Below, piece by piece: positions 42,636 to 51,919 of a DNA stretch of 64,000 nucleotides; position 1 is the first letter of the stretch; each line of letters opens with the position of its first letter. The notes under the pieces were generated by a model. The model ran no database searches, was not told the origin of the DNA, and worked only from the letters and a program-made list of their open reading frames with translations. Position numbers and translations under genes: made by a program. The DNA is from a bacterium (GTDB taxonomy: Bacteria; Planctomycetota; Planctomycetia; Pirellulales; Pirellulaceae): assembly GCA_030430075.1 (NCBI GenBank), contig JAUIGN010000048.1:1-64000 (forward strand). The letters run 5' to 3'.

Positions 42636-44054
42636 ATGACCTCTGCCACGCCCCGCACCATGTTTCAGAAGATCTGGGACCAGCACGTGGTGCACGCTGA
42701 ACCCGAAAAGCAGACGATGCTCTACATCGATTTGCACCTGGTTCACGAAGTTACCAGCCCACAGGCCTTCGAGGGGCTGCGGTTGAACGGCCGCAACGTC
42801 CGTCGCCCGCAACTGACGATTGCCACTCCCGACCACAATGTTCCTACCAGTGATCGGGCCCTGCCGATCGCCGACCCGATCTCCAAGCAACAGGTCGATA
42901 CGCTCCGCGACAACTGCCGCGAATTCGACATTCAGCTCTATGACCTGGATGACGTCAACCAGGGAATCGTGCACATCATCGGGCCCGAACAGGGCTACAC
43001 GCAGCCCGGCATGACGATCGTCTGCGGCGACAGCCATACGGCCACGCACGGCGCATTCGGCGCGCTGGCGTTCGGGATCGGGACGAGTGAAGTCGAGCAC
43101 GTGCTGGCCACACAAACGCTGCTCCAGACCGTTCCCAAGACACTCGAGCTGCGCGTGGAGGGGACGCTGGCACCCGGCGTGACCGCCAAGGACCTGATCC
43201 TCTACTTGATCGGCAAGATCACGACCGACGGGGGCACCGGTTACGTAATCGAGTACACCGGCAGCGCGATCCGGGCGCTCAGCATGGAAGAGCGCATGAC
43301 TGTCTGCAATATGTCGATTGAAGCCGGTGCGCGGGCCGGGATGATCGCGCCCGACGAGACCACGTACGAGTATCTCCGCGGCCGTCCGCACGCACCCGCC
43401 GACTTCGAGGCAGCCGTCGCCAACTGGCGGCAACTGCCGACCGACGAGGGGGCGACCTACGACAAGTCACTCGTCTTCGACGCCGCGGACATCGCCCCGC
43501 AGGTCACCTGGGGGACCAACCCCGGCCAGGTCGCAGCGGTCAATTCGACCGTTCCCGATCCGGCCGGACTGGACGATGAGACCGACCAGAAAGCGGCTGC
43601 CGGCGCGTTGGCCTACATGGACCTCGCCGCCGGTACCCCCATGACGGACATTACGATTGACCGCGTCTTCATCGGATCCTGCACGAACGCCCGCATCGAA
43701 GATCTCCGCCAGGCCGCCGCCGTCGCAGCCGGGCACCACGTCTCCGGGGACGTCTCCGCGATGGTCGTACCCGGAAGCGGGCTGATCAAACGCCAGGCGG
43801 AAGCCGAGGGGTTGGATCAAGTGTTCAAGGATGCCGGCTTTGATTGGCGCGAGGCGGGTTGCAGCATGTGCCTGGCCATGAATCCGGACAAGCTGGCGCC
43901 CGGGGAACGTTGTGCGTCGACCAGCAATCGCAACTTCGAGGGTCGCCAGGGGAAAGGCGGGCGGACGCACCTGGTCTCTCCCGCCATGGCGGCCGCGGCT
44001 GCCATCGCCGGACGGTTTGTTGACATTCGAGATTGGGATTACCAGGCCTCGTAA
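42636..44054 (+). CDS. leuC: 3-isopropylmalate dehydratase large subunit
   Basis: A 472-residue aconitase-family iron-sulfur enzyme that isomerises isopropylmalate in leucine synthesis with LeuD. It starts at ATG 42636 (TPRTMFQKIWDQHVV). It has DLHLVHEVTSPQAFEGL, VCGDSHTATHGAFGA and the cluster cysteines in GSCTNARIEDL and REAGCSMCLAMNPD. The frame is open upstream, but the extension is not conserved. leuD follows 101 bp downstream. Confidence 0.96.
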   Translation: MTSATPRTMFQKIWDQHVVHAEPEKQTMLYIDLHLVHEVTSPQAFEGLRLNGRNVRRPQLTIATPDHNVPTSDRALPIADPISKQQVDTLRDNCREFDIQLYDLDDVNQGIVHIIGPEQGYTQPGMTIVCGDSHTATHGAFGALAFGIGTSEVEHVLATQTLLQTVPKTLELRVEGTLAPGVTAKDLILYLIGKITTDGGTGYVIEYTGSAIRALSMEERMTVCNMSIEAGARAGMIAPDETTYEYLRGRPHAPADFEAAVANWRQLPTDEGATYDKSLVFDAADIAPQVTWGTNPGQVAAVNSTVPDPAGLDDETDQKAAAGALAYMDLAAGTPMTDITIDRVFIGSCTNARIEDLRQAAAVAAGHHVSGDVSAMVVPGSGLIKRQAEAEGLDQVFKDAGFDWREAGCSMCLAMNPDKLAPGERCASTSNRNFEGRQGKGGRTHLVSPAMAAAAAIAGRFVDIRDWDYQAS

Positions 44055-44155
44055 GAGACGCCTGGCCCCCCGCCCGACAACGGTTCGCCCCATTCTGTAC
44101 GTACGTGGGAAGCCTTCCCTGGATCGCTTCCCAGAGAACCTACAAGGAAACCACC

Positions 44156-44749
44156 ATGAAGTCGTTTACCACCCACCGCGGCCTGGTCGCCACCATGGAC
44201 CGGGCCAATGTGGATACCGATCAGATCATCCCTAAGCAATTCCTCAAACGGATCGAACGGACCGGCTTTGGCCAGTTCCTCTTTTTCGATTGGCGGTTCC
44301 GGGAAGACGGCTCGGACAACCCGGCGTTCGAGCTGAATCAGCCGAACGTTGCCGGAGCTTCGATCCTGGTTGCCCGGCGAAATTTCGGCAGCGGTTCCAG
44401 CCGCGAACACGCCGTCTGGGCGCTGGACGACTATGGATTCCGAGTCGTCATCGCGCCCAGCTTCGCCGACATCTTCTACAATAACTGTTTCAAAAATGCG
44501 GTCCTGCCCATTCGTCTGGACGAGGAAACGGTCGAGCAGATTTTTCAGAACGCAGCCACGCATCCCGGCTACGAACTCTCAATCGACCTAGAAAAGCAGA
44601 CCATCACGGATGATCAGGGGCTTGCCTTGACGTTCGAGATCGACGGCTTCCGGCGTGACTGCATGCTGCAAGGGCTGGACGACATTGCCCTGTCTCTGAA
44701 AATGGAGGATCAGATCGCGGCCTATGAAGCGGCCAACGGGATCAAGTAA
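44156..44749 (+). CDS. leuD: 3-isopropylmalate dehydratase small subunit
   Basis: A 197-residue LeuD subunit. It begins MKSFTTHRGLVATMDRANVD, has DTDQIIPKQFLKRI and the swivelling-domain motif NFGSGSSREHAVWAL, and ends in the usual FRRDCMLQGLDDI region. ACAAGGAAA lies upstream of the ATG. A perfect palindrome is found 8 bp after the stop. Confidence 0.97.
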   Translation: MKSFTTHRGLVATMDRANVDTDQIIPKQFLKRIERTGFGQFLFFDWRFREDGSDNPAFELNQPNVAGASILVARRNFGSGSSREHAVWALDDYGFRVVIAPSFADIFYNNCFKNAVLPIRLDEETVEQIFQNAATHPGYELSIDLEKQTITDDQGLALTFEIDGFRRDCMLQGLDDIALSLKMEDQIAAYEAANGIK

Positions 44750-44757
44750 GCCCCCCT

Positions 44758-44777
44758 TGGTACGACCTGTCGTACCA
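44758..44777 (+). terminator. Perfect 20-bp palindrome after leuD
   Basis: TGGTACGACCTGTCGTACCA lies 8 bp downstream of the leuD stop codon. As a hairpin it forms an 8-bp stem with a CCTG loop. No T-tract follows, so it may be a terminator without a U-tract, an mRNA-stability element, or an operator. Confidence 0.45.
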
Positions 44778-44849
44778 TGACGACTCAACCCGTTTGAACG
44801 GATCGACCGTCCCGCCGATTTCCCCACCGGTTGAAAGGAACAGTTGCCC

Positions 44850-45863
44850 ATGAGATGGATGTTGCCAATCGCTACCGCGATCGCGGTCTGCCTGCCGTCG
44901 GCACCGTGCCTGCGCGCCGCCGAACCGAAGGTGGAGACGGTGGTTGACGGATTGCACAACCCGTGTGCCGTCGCCGTGCAGCCGGAGACAGGCGTCCTTT
45001 TTGTGGCCGATAGTGGGGCCGGACGGATCGTGCGCGTGGTCGATGGCCAGATCCAGGAGGTGGTTGTCGGGTTCGAACGGGATGTCTACGGCAAAGGTCC
45101 GAAATTCGAGATCGGTCCTCTGGGGTTGGCCTTCCTGGACCAAAAGACGTTGGTCGTCGGTGGCGGGGACCTGGCGGACGGCGACGAGCAATTGCGAATC
45201 TTTGCCCTGCCCGAAGCGGGCAGCCCCGCCATTCAGGTCGGAGATGCCACGGCGACCTGGCAGCTTCCCGCCCAAGGCGAGCTGCCGGGCGAAGGCAATT
45301 TCTATGGCCTGGCCGCCAGTCGACAGGCAGTCTTCGTCACCTGCAACGGCGACGATGCCAAGGGCTGGATCGCGCGGGCACAACGCGAAAAGAATGAAGT
45401 GACCGAATTCAAACGGTTCCTGCCGACCAAGGAGGCCACCGGCGTCGATGCGCCGATCGCGCTCACCTTGAATGCGCGAGGACAATTGGTTGTCGGCCAA
45501 GGGGGCGAAGTCGACGTTGCGCGAGATTCCTGGCTCACCTTCTACAACGCGCAGACCGGCAAGCTGCTCCTCAATCTAAAAACGGGGCTCCACGATATCA
45601 CCGGCCTGGCCTTCAGTGAGAACGGCAAACAGCTCTTCGCGACCGACTTTGCCTGGATCCGGCCGGCCGACGGCGGGCTGTTTCAACTGCTGAGTCGCGA
45701 GGAGAACGGGAAGCAGGCGGTCAACGCCAAGAAAATCGTGGCCCTCGAACGGCCTTCGGCCCTGGCAATCACGGACGGGGCGATTTACGTGACCGTTTTC
45801 GGCACCCCGGCCGAGGGGTCCGAGGAGAAGTCGGGCAAGCTGCTCAAGATTGTGATCGAGTAG
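44850..45863 (+). CDS. Secreted NHL/beta-propeller-like protein, function unknown
   Basis: A 337-residue protein with a signal peptide (MLPIATAIAVCLPSAPCLRAA). The body shows repeated four-strand blades typical of NHL or Vgb-like propellers: VAVQPETGVLFVADSGAGRIV, then LGLAFLDQKTLVVGGG, LTLNARGQLVVGQG and ITGLAFSENGKQLFATDF. A TTG at 44844 is an alternative start, but the ATG at 44850 has a signal peptide that begins at once. It is not linked to a known operon. Confidence 0.8.
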   Translation: MRWMLPIATAIAVCLPSAPCLRAAEPKVETVVDGLHNPCAVAVQPETGVLFVADSGAGRIVRVVDGQIQEVVVGFERDVYGKGPKFEIGPLGLAFLDQKTLVVGGGDLADGDEQLRIFALPEAGSPAIQVGDATATWQLPAQGELPGEGNFYGLAASRQAVFVTCNGDDAKGWIARAQREKNEVTEFKRFLPTKEATGVDAPIALTLNARGQLVVGQGGEVDVARDSWLTFYNAQTGKLLLNLKTGLHDITGLAFSENGKQLFATDFAWIRPADGGLFQLLSREENGKQAVNAKKIVALERPSALAITDGAIYVTVFGTPAEGSEEKSGKLLKIVIE

Positions 45864-46194
45864 TTGACCTGCTGCACATGCCCAGGCGATCAACCCGACG
45901 TGACCGGCGGTGGCTTCGGCCCTCGGTTCCGACGGCCATCATCGGTCGGGGAGGCTACTTCTCGCTCGGCAGACGCGCCGGCTCGTACACGCCGCTCCCG
46001 CCCCGGCCCGGACGATGCATCGGCCCTGGGGCGTCCGTCCCGGTTCCGGTGATCGCAAGGCAAACCGGCCGCCATCCTGCCTTTTCAGATTCGCGATGGT
46101 GCGCTACGCTTTACGCAGTCCCGCGGGACGGTATGCTGACGCACGCGGTCTTCTGGCCCCAGTCTTGTTCCCCGTTTTACCCAAGGTCGAATTC
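45864..46194. other. Intergenic region, 331 bp
   Basis: It separates the beta-propeller-like gene from the M13 peptidase gene. I see no repeat, RNA gene or credible reading frame. The composition is typical of the surrounding DNA. Confidence 0.5.
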
Positions 46195-48219
46195 ATGAAA
46201 TCCTGGATCATGGCGCTGCTCGGATCGCTTCTGCTCTGTTCGGCGGTGGATGCCGAGCTCAAATCGGGCATTGACCCCAAGGGCTTTGACCCGTCGGTTC
46301 GCGTTCAAGACGATCTGTTCCTGCATGTCAACGGCGAGTGGATCAAGCATACGCCGATTCCGGCTGACAAGTCGAATTTCGGGACCATCATCGAACTCTC
46401 CGATGTCTCGCAGGACCGCATTCGCGAAATTATCGAAGAGGCCGCGGCCGGGGATCATGAGCGGGGAACGGACGCGCAACGCGTCGGTGACTTTTACAAG
46501 AGTTACATGGACGAGGCGCGGATCGAAGATCTGGGCATCAAGCCGCTCCGCGGAGAACTCGCCAAGCTGGACAAGCTGGCCACCAGCCGCGATGTGTTGC
46601 GACATTTTGGCTATTTGCAGACCGTCGGCGTCGGCACGCCGATCGGCTTCTTCGTCGACCAGGACGACAAGAATTCAACCCAATACCTGGCGGCCTTGAT
46701 CCAAAGCGGCACCACGCTGCCGGATCGTGACTACTACCTGGGCGACGATCCCAAGTACGTCAAGGCACGCCAGGCCCTGACCGACTTCGTCACCCGCCTG
46801 TTCGAATTGGCCGAACTGCCCGACCCGGCTGGAGCTGCGGAAACGGTGCTCGACATTGAAACCCGACTTGCCAAAGTCCAATGGGAACGGACGCAGCTCC
46901 GCGACGCCAACAAGCGATACAACAAGTACTCGACCGACGAATTGGCCGACGTCACTCCTCAACTCGATTGGAACGTGTTCTTCGCCGGCGCCCGCGTGGA
47001 AGGGGTCGATCACGTCAACATGATGACGCCCAGCTTCTTTCAGGGGCTGGAAAAAATCTTGCACGATACGCCGGTTGCAAAATGGAAGCAGTACCTGCAG
47101 TTTCAGATCATCGACGGCTACGCGTCGGCCCTGTCGAAGGACTTCGTGGACGCTTCCTTCGAGCTGCACCAAAAGCAACTGGCCGGAGTTCCCGCGCAGA
47201 AGCCACGCTGGAAACGGGCGGTCGAGACGACGGCCGGCACACGCGGATTCGGTGTTTTGGGCGACGCCGTCGGACAGCTCTACGTCGAGAAGTATTTTAC
47301 GGCGGATGCGAAAGCCCGCATGGACGTGCTGGTCAAGAACTTGCTGAAGACCTATCAGAAGAGCATCGACGAGCTGACTTGGATGACTCCGGAAACGAAA
47401 AGCCGTGCCCAAGAAAAACTGGCCAAGATCAATACGAAGATCGGCTACACGGAGAAGTGGCGCGACTATTCGGAATTGGTGATCGACGACGACCTGGTGG
47501 GCAACCTGCGCCGCTCGGCGGATGTCGAATACCGCCGGATGATCGACAAGCTGGGGCAGCCGGTCGATCGGACGGAATGGGGAATGACACCGCAGACCGT
47601 CAATGCCTACTACAATCCGGGATTGAACGAAATCGTGTTCCCGGCCGCCATTTTGCAGCCGCCGTTCTTTGATGCCACCGTGGATGATGCCGTCAACTAC
47701 GGAAGCATCGGTTCGGTCATCGGTCATGAGATCAGCCATGCCTTCGACGACCAGGGAAGCAAGTACGACGGCGATGGCAATTTGCAGAACTGGTGGACGG
47801 ACGAGGACCGGATTGCATTCCGCGAGTTGACGGAGAAACTCGTGGCTCAGTACGCGGCCTACGAACCGCTACCCGGCAAGCAGCTCAATGGCGAACTGAC
47901 GCTGGGTGAAAATATCGCCGATCTTTCCGGGATGTCCATCGCCTTCAAGGCGTACCAGTTGTCGTTGGGCGGCAAGCCGGCACCGGTGATCGATTCGTGG
48001 ACCGGCGAACAACGGTTTTTCCTCGGCTGGAGCCAGGTCTGGCGGCGCAAATACCGTGACGCCGAAATGGTTCGCCGCATTCTCATCGACCCCCATGCGC
48101 CGTCACGTTACCGGGCGAACGGCCCGGTGATGAACCTGGATGCCTTCTACGATGCCTTTCACGTCAAAGAAGGCGACGAACTGTACAAGCCGCCGGCCGA
48201 GCGGATTCGAATTTGGTGA
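46195..48219 (+). CDS. Secreted M13-family zinc metallopeptidase (neprilysin-like)
   Basis: A 674-residue protein, the usual M13 length. A signal peptide (MKSWIMALLGSLLLCSAVDA) sends it outside the cytoplasm. The active site has HEISH (GHEISHAFDDQG) with the third zinc ligand Glu in GENIADLSG, and the substrate-binding region NAYYNPGLNEIVFPA. It would degrade small peptides outside the cytoplasmic membrane. It converges with bioB, with a 7-bp GC-rich hairpin in the gap (48219-48235). Confidence 0.95.
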   Translation: MKSWIMALLGSLLLCSAVDAELKSGIDPKGFDPSVRVQDDLFLHVNGEWIKHTPIPADKSNFGTIIELSDVSQDRIREIIEEAAAGDHERGTDAQRVGDFYKSYMDEARIEDLGIKPLRGELAKLDKLATSRDVLRHFGYLQTVGVGTPIGFFVDQDDKNSTQYLAALIQSGTTLPDRDYYLGDDPKYVKARQALTDFVTRLFELAELPDPAGAAETVLDIETRLAKVQWERTQLRDANKRYNKYSTDELADVTPQLDWNVFFAGARVEGVDHVNMMTPSFFQGLEKILHDTPVAKWKQYLQFQIIDGYASALSKDFVDASFELHQKQLAGVPAQKPRWKRAVETTAGTRGFGVLGDAVGQLYVEKYFTADAKARMDVLVKNLLKTYQKSIDELTWMTPETKSRAQEKLAKINTKIGYTEKWRDYSELVIDDDLVGNLRRSADVEYRRMIDKLGQPVDRTEWGMTPQTVNAYYNPGLNEIVFPAAILQPPFFDATVDDAVNYGSIGSVIGHEISHAFDDQGSKYDGDGNLQNWWTDEDRIAFRELTEKLVAQYAAYEPLPGKQLNGELTLGENIADLSGMSIAFKAYQLSLGGKPAPVIDSWTGEQRFFLGWSQVWRRKYRDAEMVRRILIDPHAPSRYRANGPVMNLDAFYDAFHVKEGDELYKPPAERIRIW

Positions 48220-48235
48220 CGGCCGCGGCGGCCGT
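48219..48235. terminator. GC-rich hairpin between convergent genes
   Basis: ACGGCCG-CGG-CGGCCGT at 48219-48235 forms a 7-bp stem with a 3-nt loop, between the ends of the M13 peptidase gene and bioB. Without a T-tract the terminator call is weak. Confidence 0.35.
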
Positions 48236-48265
48236 TGGACCCGTCGAGGACGAGCGCTCTGTGGT

Positions 48266-49300
48266 TCAGCCGACCGCCACTTCGTCATTGCGCGTGACCG
48301 TAAAGCCCATCTCTTCGATCATCTTGTAATCGGATTCGGGGGCCTGGCCCTTGGTCGTCAGGTAGTCACCGACGAAGACGGAGTTGGCGGCATAGAGGCC
48401 CAGGCACTGCATGTTGCCGAGGTGAATTTCGCGACCGCCGGCGATCCGAATTTCTCGATCCGGATTTGCGAAGCGAAACGCGGCCAGTGTCTTCAGGCAA
48501 TACCTGGGATTCAGCTCGGGCGTGTCGGTCAGCGTCGCGCCCTCGATCGGAATCAAGAAATTGATCGGAATCGATTCGACGCCCAGCTCGGCCAGCTCCA
48601 GCGCCATATTGACGACATCCGTGTCCTTTTCACCCATCCCGATGATGCCGCCCGAGCAGAGCTCGAGACCCGCTTCGCGCACCGATTGGAGTGTTTCGAT
48701 CCGATCCTGGTAGGTATGGGTCGAGCAGATTTCCTGGTAGAAGTCGGCGCTGGTGTTGACGTTGTGGTTGACTCGATCGACACCACATGCCTTGAGTCGT
48801 TCGGCATCCTGGTCGTTCAATAGGCCCAGGCAGGCGCAGATCTTGAGGTCGTATTGAGCTTTGATCTGGGGCACAATTTCCTCGACGGCGCGCATCTCGC
48901 GTTCCGACGGTCCCCGCGCGGAAATCACGATGCAGTAGGTCTTCGAGTTGCGTTCGGCGGCGACGCGGGCCCCGTCGAGCAGCTTGTCGCGGCTGAGGAT
49001 GTTGTACTTGGGAATCTCCGCAGTCGCATCCTTCGACTGCGAACAATAGCCGCAATCTTCGGGACACAGCCCGCTTTTCGCATTCATCAGAAAGTAGAGC
49101 TGGACGGTGTTGCCGAAATACTGCCGGCGGACCCGATAGGCGGCCGCCATGATGTCCAGCAACTGTTCGTCGGGAGCCCGCAGGACGGCTAACCCCTCCG
49201 AGGCGGTGAGGCGGTGCCCGGCAAGCACTCGATCAGCCAGCTCGTTCCAGTCGCAAGTTGTTGGTGACGCTTGACTTTCGGCGGAAGCAGGAGTGTTCAT
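48266..49300 (-). CDS. bioB: Biotin synthase
   Basis: A 344-residue radical-SAM enzyme that inserts sulfur into dethiobiotin. It starts at ATG 49300 (MNTPASAESQASPT) and has the cluster motif CPEDCGYCSQS, the SARGPSEREM box, NHNVNTSADFYQEICSTHTY, GIIGMGEKDTDVVNMALELA and the C-terminal AANSVFVGDYLTT. The frame extends 36 residues upstream without similarity. Its partner bioA is 28 kb away. Confidence 0.97.
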   Translation of the reverse strand: MNTPASAESQASPTTCDWNELADRVLAGHRLTASEGLAVLRAPDEQLLDIMAAAYRVRRQYFGNTVQLYFLMNAKSGLCPEDCGYCSQSKDATAEIPKYNILSRDKLLDGARVAAERNSKTYCIVISARGPSEREMRAVEEIVPQIKAQYDLKICACLGLLNDQDAERLKACGVDRVNHNVNTSADFYQEICSTHTYQDRIETLQSVREAGLELCSGGIIGMGEKDTDVVNMALELAELGVESIPINFLIPIEGATLTDTPELNPRYCLKTLAAFRFANPDREIRIAGGREIHLGNMQCLGLYAANSVFVGDYLTTKGQAPESDYKMIEEMGFTVTRNDEVAVG

Positions 49301-49555
49301 CGTGGTCTCGGCAGCAAACGCGCTAGGATGGGAACATCGGTTGGCAGCTTGGCGATTCGCCCAGCTTCGGCCAGAATGATACCATCGTAGCGGCGGTGAC
49401 GTCGACACCTCACCAATCCAGGCAGCATGACTGCTGGCCGTTGCTGTGGGTAACGGTGGGCCACCAATTCGCGTTTCCAGGAACGCAGCGGCGTGTGCAA
49501 CGGCGACAGGTCCTGCCGCCCCAATTTTACATCAGGCGAGCAACCACAGGGCGGC

Positions 49556-50125
49556 ATGGAAACCACGCTGGCAAATTACGGAATCCATCTGGTCCGCGTT
49601 GGCTTGTTGGGGCAGGTTGGCCGGTTTCAGGCAGCCGGGGGCCAGCGTTTTGCACGACAGGCCCGAGTCATCTGCCGCACCGCGCGCGGGCTGGAAGTGG
49701 GCGACGTCCTGCATTCGTCGGTTCAAACTCCGGGGCAAGCCGATGGGGAACTCGTACGGGGAGTCACCGTCGAAGACGACCTGTTGCTGGACCGAATCGA
49801 GCGACGTAAAGAAGAAGCGTATCGTGCTTGCGCGGACTTGCTGGCACGGCACGACCAGGATGCCGTGTTGATGGACGTCGAGCACCTGTTCGACGGCCAG
49901 GGTTTGTATTTCTATTTCCTCGGCGAAGTCTCACCTGAAGTCGAACGGTTGACCGGCGAACTGGCACAAGCGTACGAGACGAAGGTGCAGTTTCGCCAGT
50001 TCACCGAGACCCTGGCGGCCGGTTGCGGGCCCGACTGCGGTACGGAGGCAGCCGCGGGGGGCGGCTGTGGCAGTGGCGGTTGTGCGTCATGCGCGGTGGC
50101 TGCGGCGTGCAACCCGCGGACCTGA
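49556..50125 (+). CDS. PSP1-domain protein with a cysteine-rich tail
   Basis: A 189-residue protein. The middle (about 105-160, GLYFYFLGEVSPEVERLTGE) matches the PSP1/RicT C-terminal domain, which in some bacteria joins RNA-processing complexes. The N-terminal part is a compact domain I do not recognise. The last 40 residues have nine or so cysteines in pairs (CGPDC, GGCGSGGCASC, then AAAC), like a metal- or cluster-binding tail. The 3' end overlaps the OLD-like gene by 39 bp on the opposite strand. Confidence 0.82.
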   Translation: METTLANYGIHLVRVGLLGQVGRFQAAGGQRFARQARVICRTARGLEVGDVLHSSVQTPGQADGELVRGVTVEDDLLLDRIERRKEEAYRACADLLARHDQDAVLMDVEHLFDGQGLYFYFLGEVSPEVERLTGELAQAYETKVQFRQFTETLAAGCGPDCGTEAAAGGGCGSGGCASCAVAAACNPRT

Positions 50126-51919
50126 GGCGGCATTCGCGAAGGCGACCAGGTTGGCGACGAAGGCCCGCAGGTCGGCCGGGCAGCGGCCCTGGTCCACCGC
50201 GGCAACGGCACTGGCGAACCAATTCGCCTGTTCGCTCACCGCCGCATCACCGGCGAACCACCGCTGTAGCGAGCCCTCGGTTGAGACGAACATTCCCTTC
50301 CGTTTCATATCGTCGATTAGTTCCTCCAGGCTGATCCGCAAGTCGTGCGGCAGTGAGGCCAACCGGTCGCGACGGAACTGATGCCACTTGGCAAAACGCT
50401 CGTCGCGTTCGCTGCGCCGTTTCGCGACCGCCTCTTCGTCCACGCCATCCTTGAGCTGATCGAGGAAACTCTCGATATCGGTGGTTTCTTCCGAGGGGCC
50501 GGCATCGTCGCTCCCACCTTCCACGTGCCGGGCGAGCTGCTCGCGCGTCGCCAGCCAAGGCTGCGGCGGCGGGTCGCCCGTGACTGCCTGGACCAGTTGT
50601 GCAAACGCGTCCGCCTCCTCGAAGACATCAAGGTCCACAACGACGCTTACCGGCACGTGCGAAGTTCGCAGCGCGGCTGCCACGCGGCTGACATTCGCGC
50701 CGCCGTGCGCATGGTAGAATCCGACCCGCGCAGCTCCCAAAACCTGGTGCGCAATGAGTTCGCAGATGGCCCGATCCTCGTTCGTCGGGAGGACGACACT
50801 GCTGTCGGCGTACAGTGCGCTGATCGCCTGTTGACTGGCCAGCAGCGGAGATCGCACCAGTTCACGCGACGTCTCCGGGGCAATCGGCCGGACGGTGGTG
50901 TTGCCGCCTTCGCGAGCACAGGTTACCAGCGTCATTGCCGTGCGGCCCTGGCTGAGTCCCTCGATCAATTGGGGATGGCGGGTCGTCACGAAGACCTGGC
51001 AGCCCAGGTCGGCCGCGTGGTTGGCGATCCAGGCACCTAGCAGGCGCGCCTGGAGCGGATGGAGAAACGCCGCGGGGTGGTCCAGCAGGATGATGCGGCC
51101 TTGCCCCAACAGCATGCTGAGGACCACGCTGGTGAACTGGAGGATGCCGTCACCCTGCCCAGCCAATGGCGGCATCGCCTCGAATTCCCGGACCGCCTCG
51201 ATCAAGTTGCTGGCCTCGCCCGGCAGCGACGGCGTGGCTCGCAGCGACAAGGTAATCCGCTGGCTGTCATCCAGCAGCACGTGCAGGCCTTCAAAGGCAT
51301 CGCCGACCGCTTCGTCAAGGCGGCTATGGGTCTGTTCGCTGGCGTATTGAAGCTCCTGCAACAGGCTGGTGGGGCCCTGCAGCGGGCCTCGCGCGGCCAC
51401 GGGTTCGAGAACCCGGTGCCGATCGTCAGGGCTGAGAAAAAAGAGCCGCAACGGCATGAACTCACCCAGCGCCGACCGCCTGACTCCTTTTGCCGTCAGC
51501 ACCGGTCGGTAAAGGACATTGCGGATCTCGTTGCCCAGTTTGCGACGATAGGCGGTCGCCAGGTCCGGTCCCAAGCCTTGCAACGTCTTTTCGTCGGCGT
51601 CCGATGGATCGAAGCTGGTCAATCCGGCCAGCAGACGTTCGGCCGTCAGCTTCGGGACAAACGTCAGGTCGTCGATGACGCGCGTCGCGACCGGCTGGTC
51701 GGCGTCGTTGTCGATCTCGTCGTCGCCGGCCCGCGGGTCGAAGCCCGCCAGCAAACGGGATATGTCACGGAGCGCCTGCGTGGTTCCGCTGTTGTTCGGG
51801 CCGGTGAAGACCGTGACGGTTCCCACATCAAAACTGTTGCCCGCCAGGGGTGTCACGGATTTGACGAGCAGATGTTGGGTGCTGATCCCGCGGACCAACG
51901 GAGTCTCTTGCTTTTCCAT
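50087..51919 (-). CDS. OLD-like ATPase/TOPRIM protein with degenerate Walker motifs
   Basis: A 610-residue protein. The N-terminal ABC-type ATPase part ends near 330. Its P-loop at 40-47 reads GPNNSGTT, so the essential Lys is replaced by Thr, and the Walker B (near 276-281) reads IILLDHP where E would follow D. It has the Q-loop-like QGDGILQFTSVV and TTRHPQLIE near 312. A TOPRIM-like second half follows (about 372-432, NEDRAICELIA and VVVDLD). OLD-family proteins are DNA-cleaving or defence ATPases. The gene starts inside the TAATG of the preceding gene, so translation is coupled. No GajB or RecD-type partner is nearby. Confidence 0.8.
   Translation of the reverse strand: MEKQETPLVRGISTQHLLVKSVTPLAGNSFDVGTVTVFTGPNNSGTTQALRDISRLLAGFDPRAGDDEIDNDADQPVATRVIDDLTFVPKLTAERLLAGLTSFDPSDADEKTLQGLGPDLATAYRRKLGNEIRNVLYRPVLTAKGVRRSALGEFMPLRLFFLSPDDRHRVLEPVAARGPLQGPTSLLQELQYASEQTHSRLDEAVGDAFEGLHVLLDDSQRITLSLRATPSLPGEASNLIEAVREFEAMPPLAGQGDGILQFTSVVLSMLLGQGRIILLDHPAAFLHPLQARLLGAWIANHAADLGCQVFVTTRHPQLIEGLSQGRTAMTLVTCAREGGNTTVRPIAPETSRELVRSPLLASQQAISALYADSSVVLPTNEDRAICELIAHQVLGAARVGFYHAHGGANVSRVAAALRTSHVPVSVVVDLDVFEEADAFAQLVQAVTGDPPPQPWLATREQLARHVEGGSDDAGPSEETTDIESFLDQLKDGVDEEAVAKRRSERDERFAKWHQFRRDRLASLPHDLRISLEELIDDMKRKGMFVSTEGSLQRWFAGDAAVSEQANWFASAVAAVDQGRCPADLRAFVANLVAFANAASGPRVARRSHRA

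Noticed and set aside
42170..42661. N-terminal extension of the kinase-Hsp70 frame to 42661 and of leuC upstream to 41835
   Set aside because: The extended segments are not protein-like and overlap each other on opposite strands; homologous proteins start near 42169 and 42636.
50087..51919. Gabija GajA
   Set aside because: The ATPase-TOPRIM layout fits loosely, but the Walker motifs are degenerate and no UvrD-like GajB gene is adjacent.
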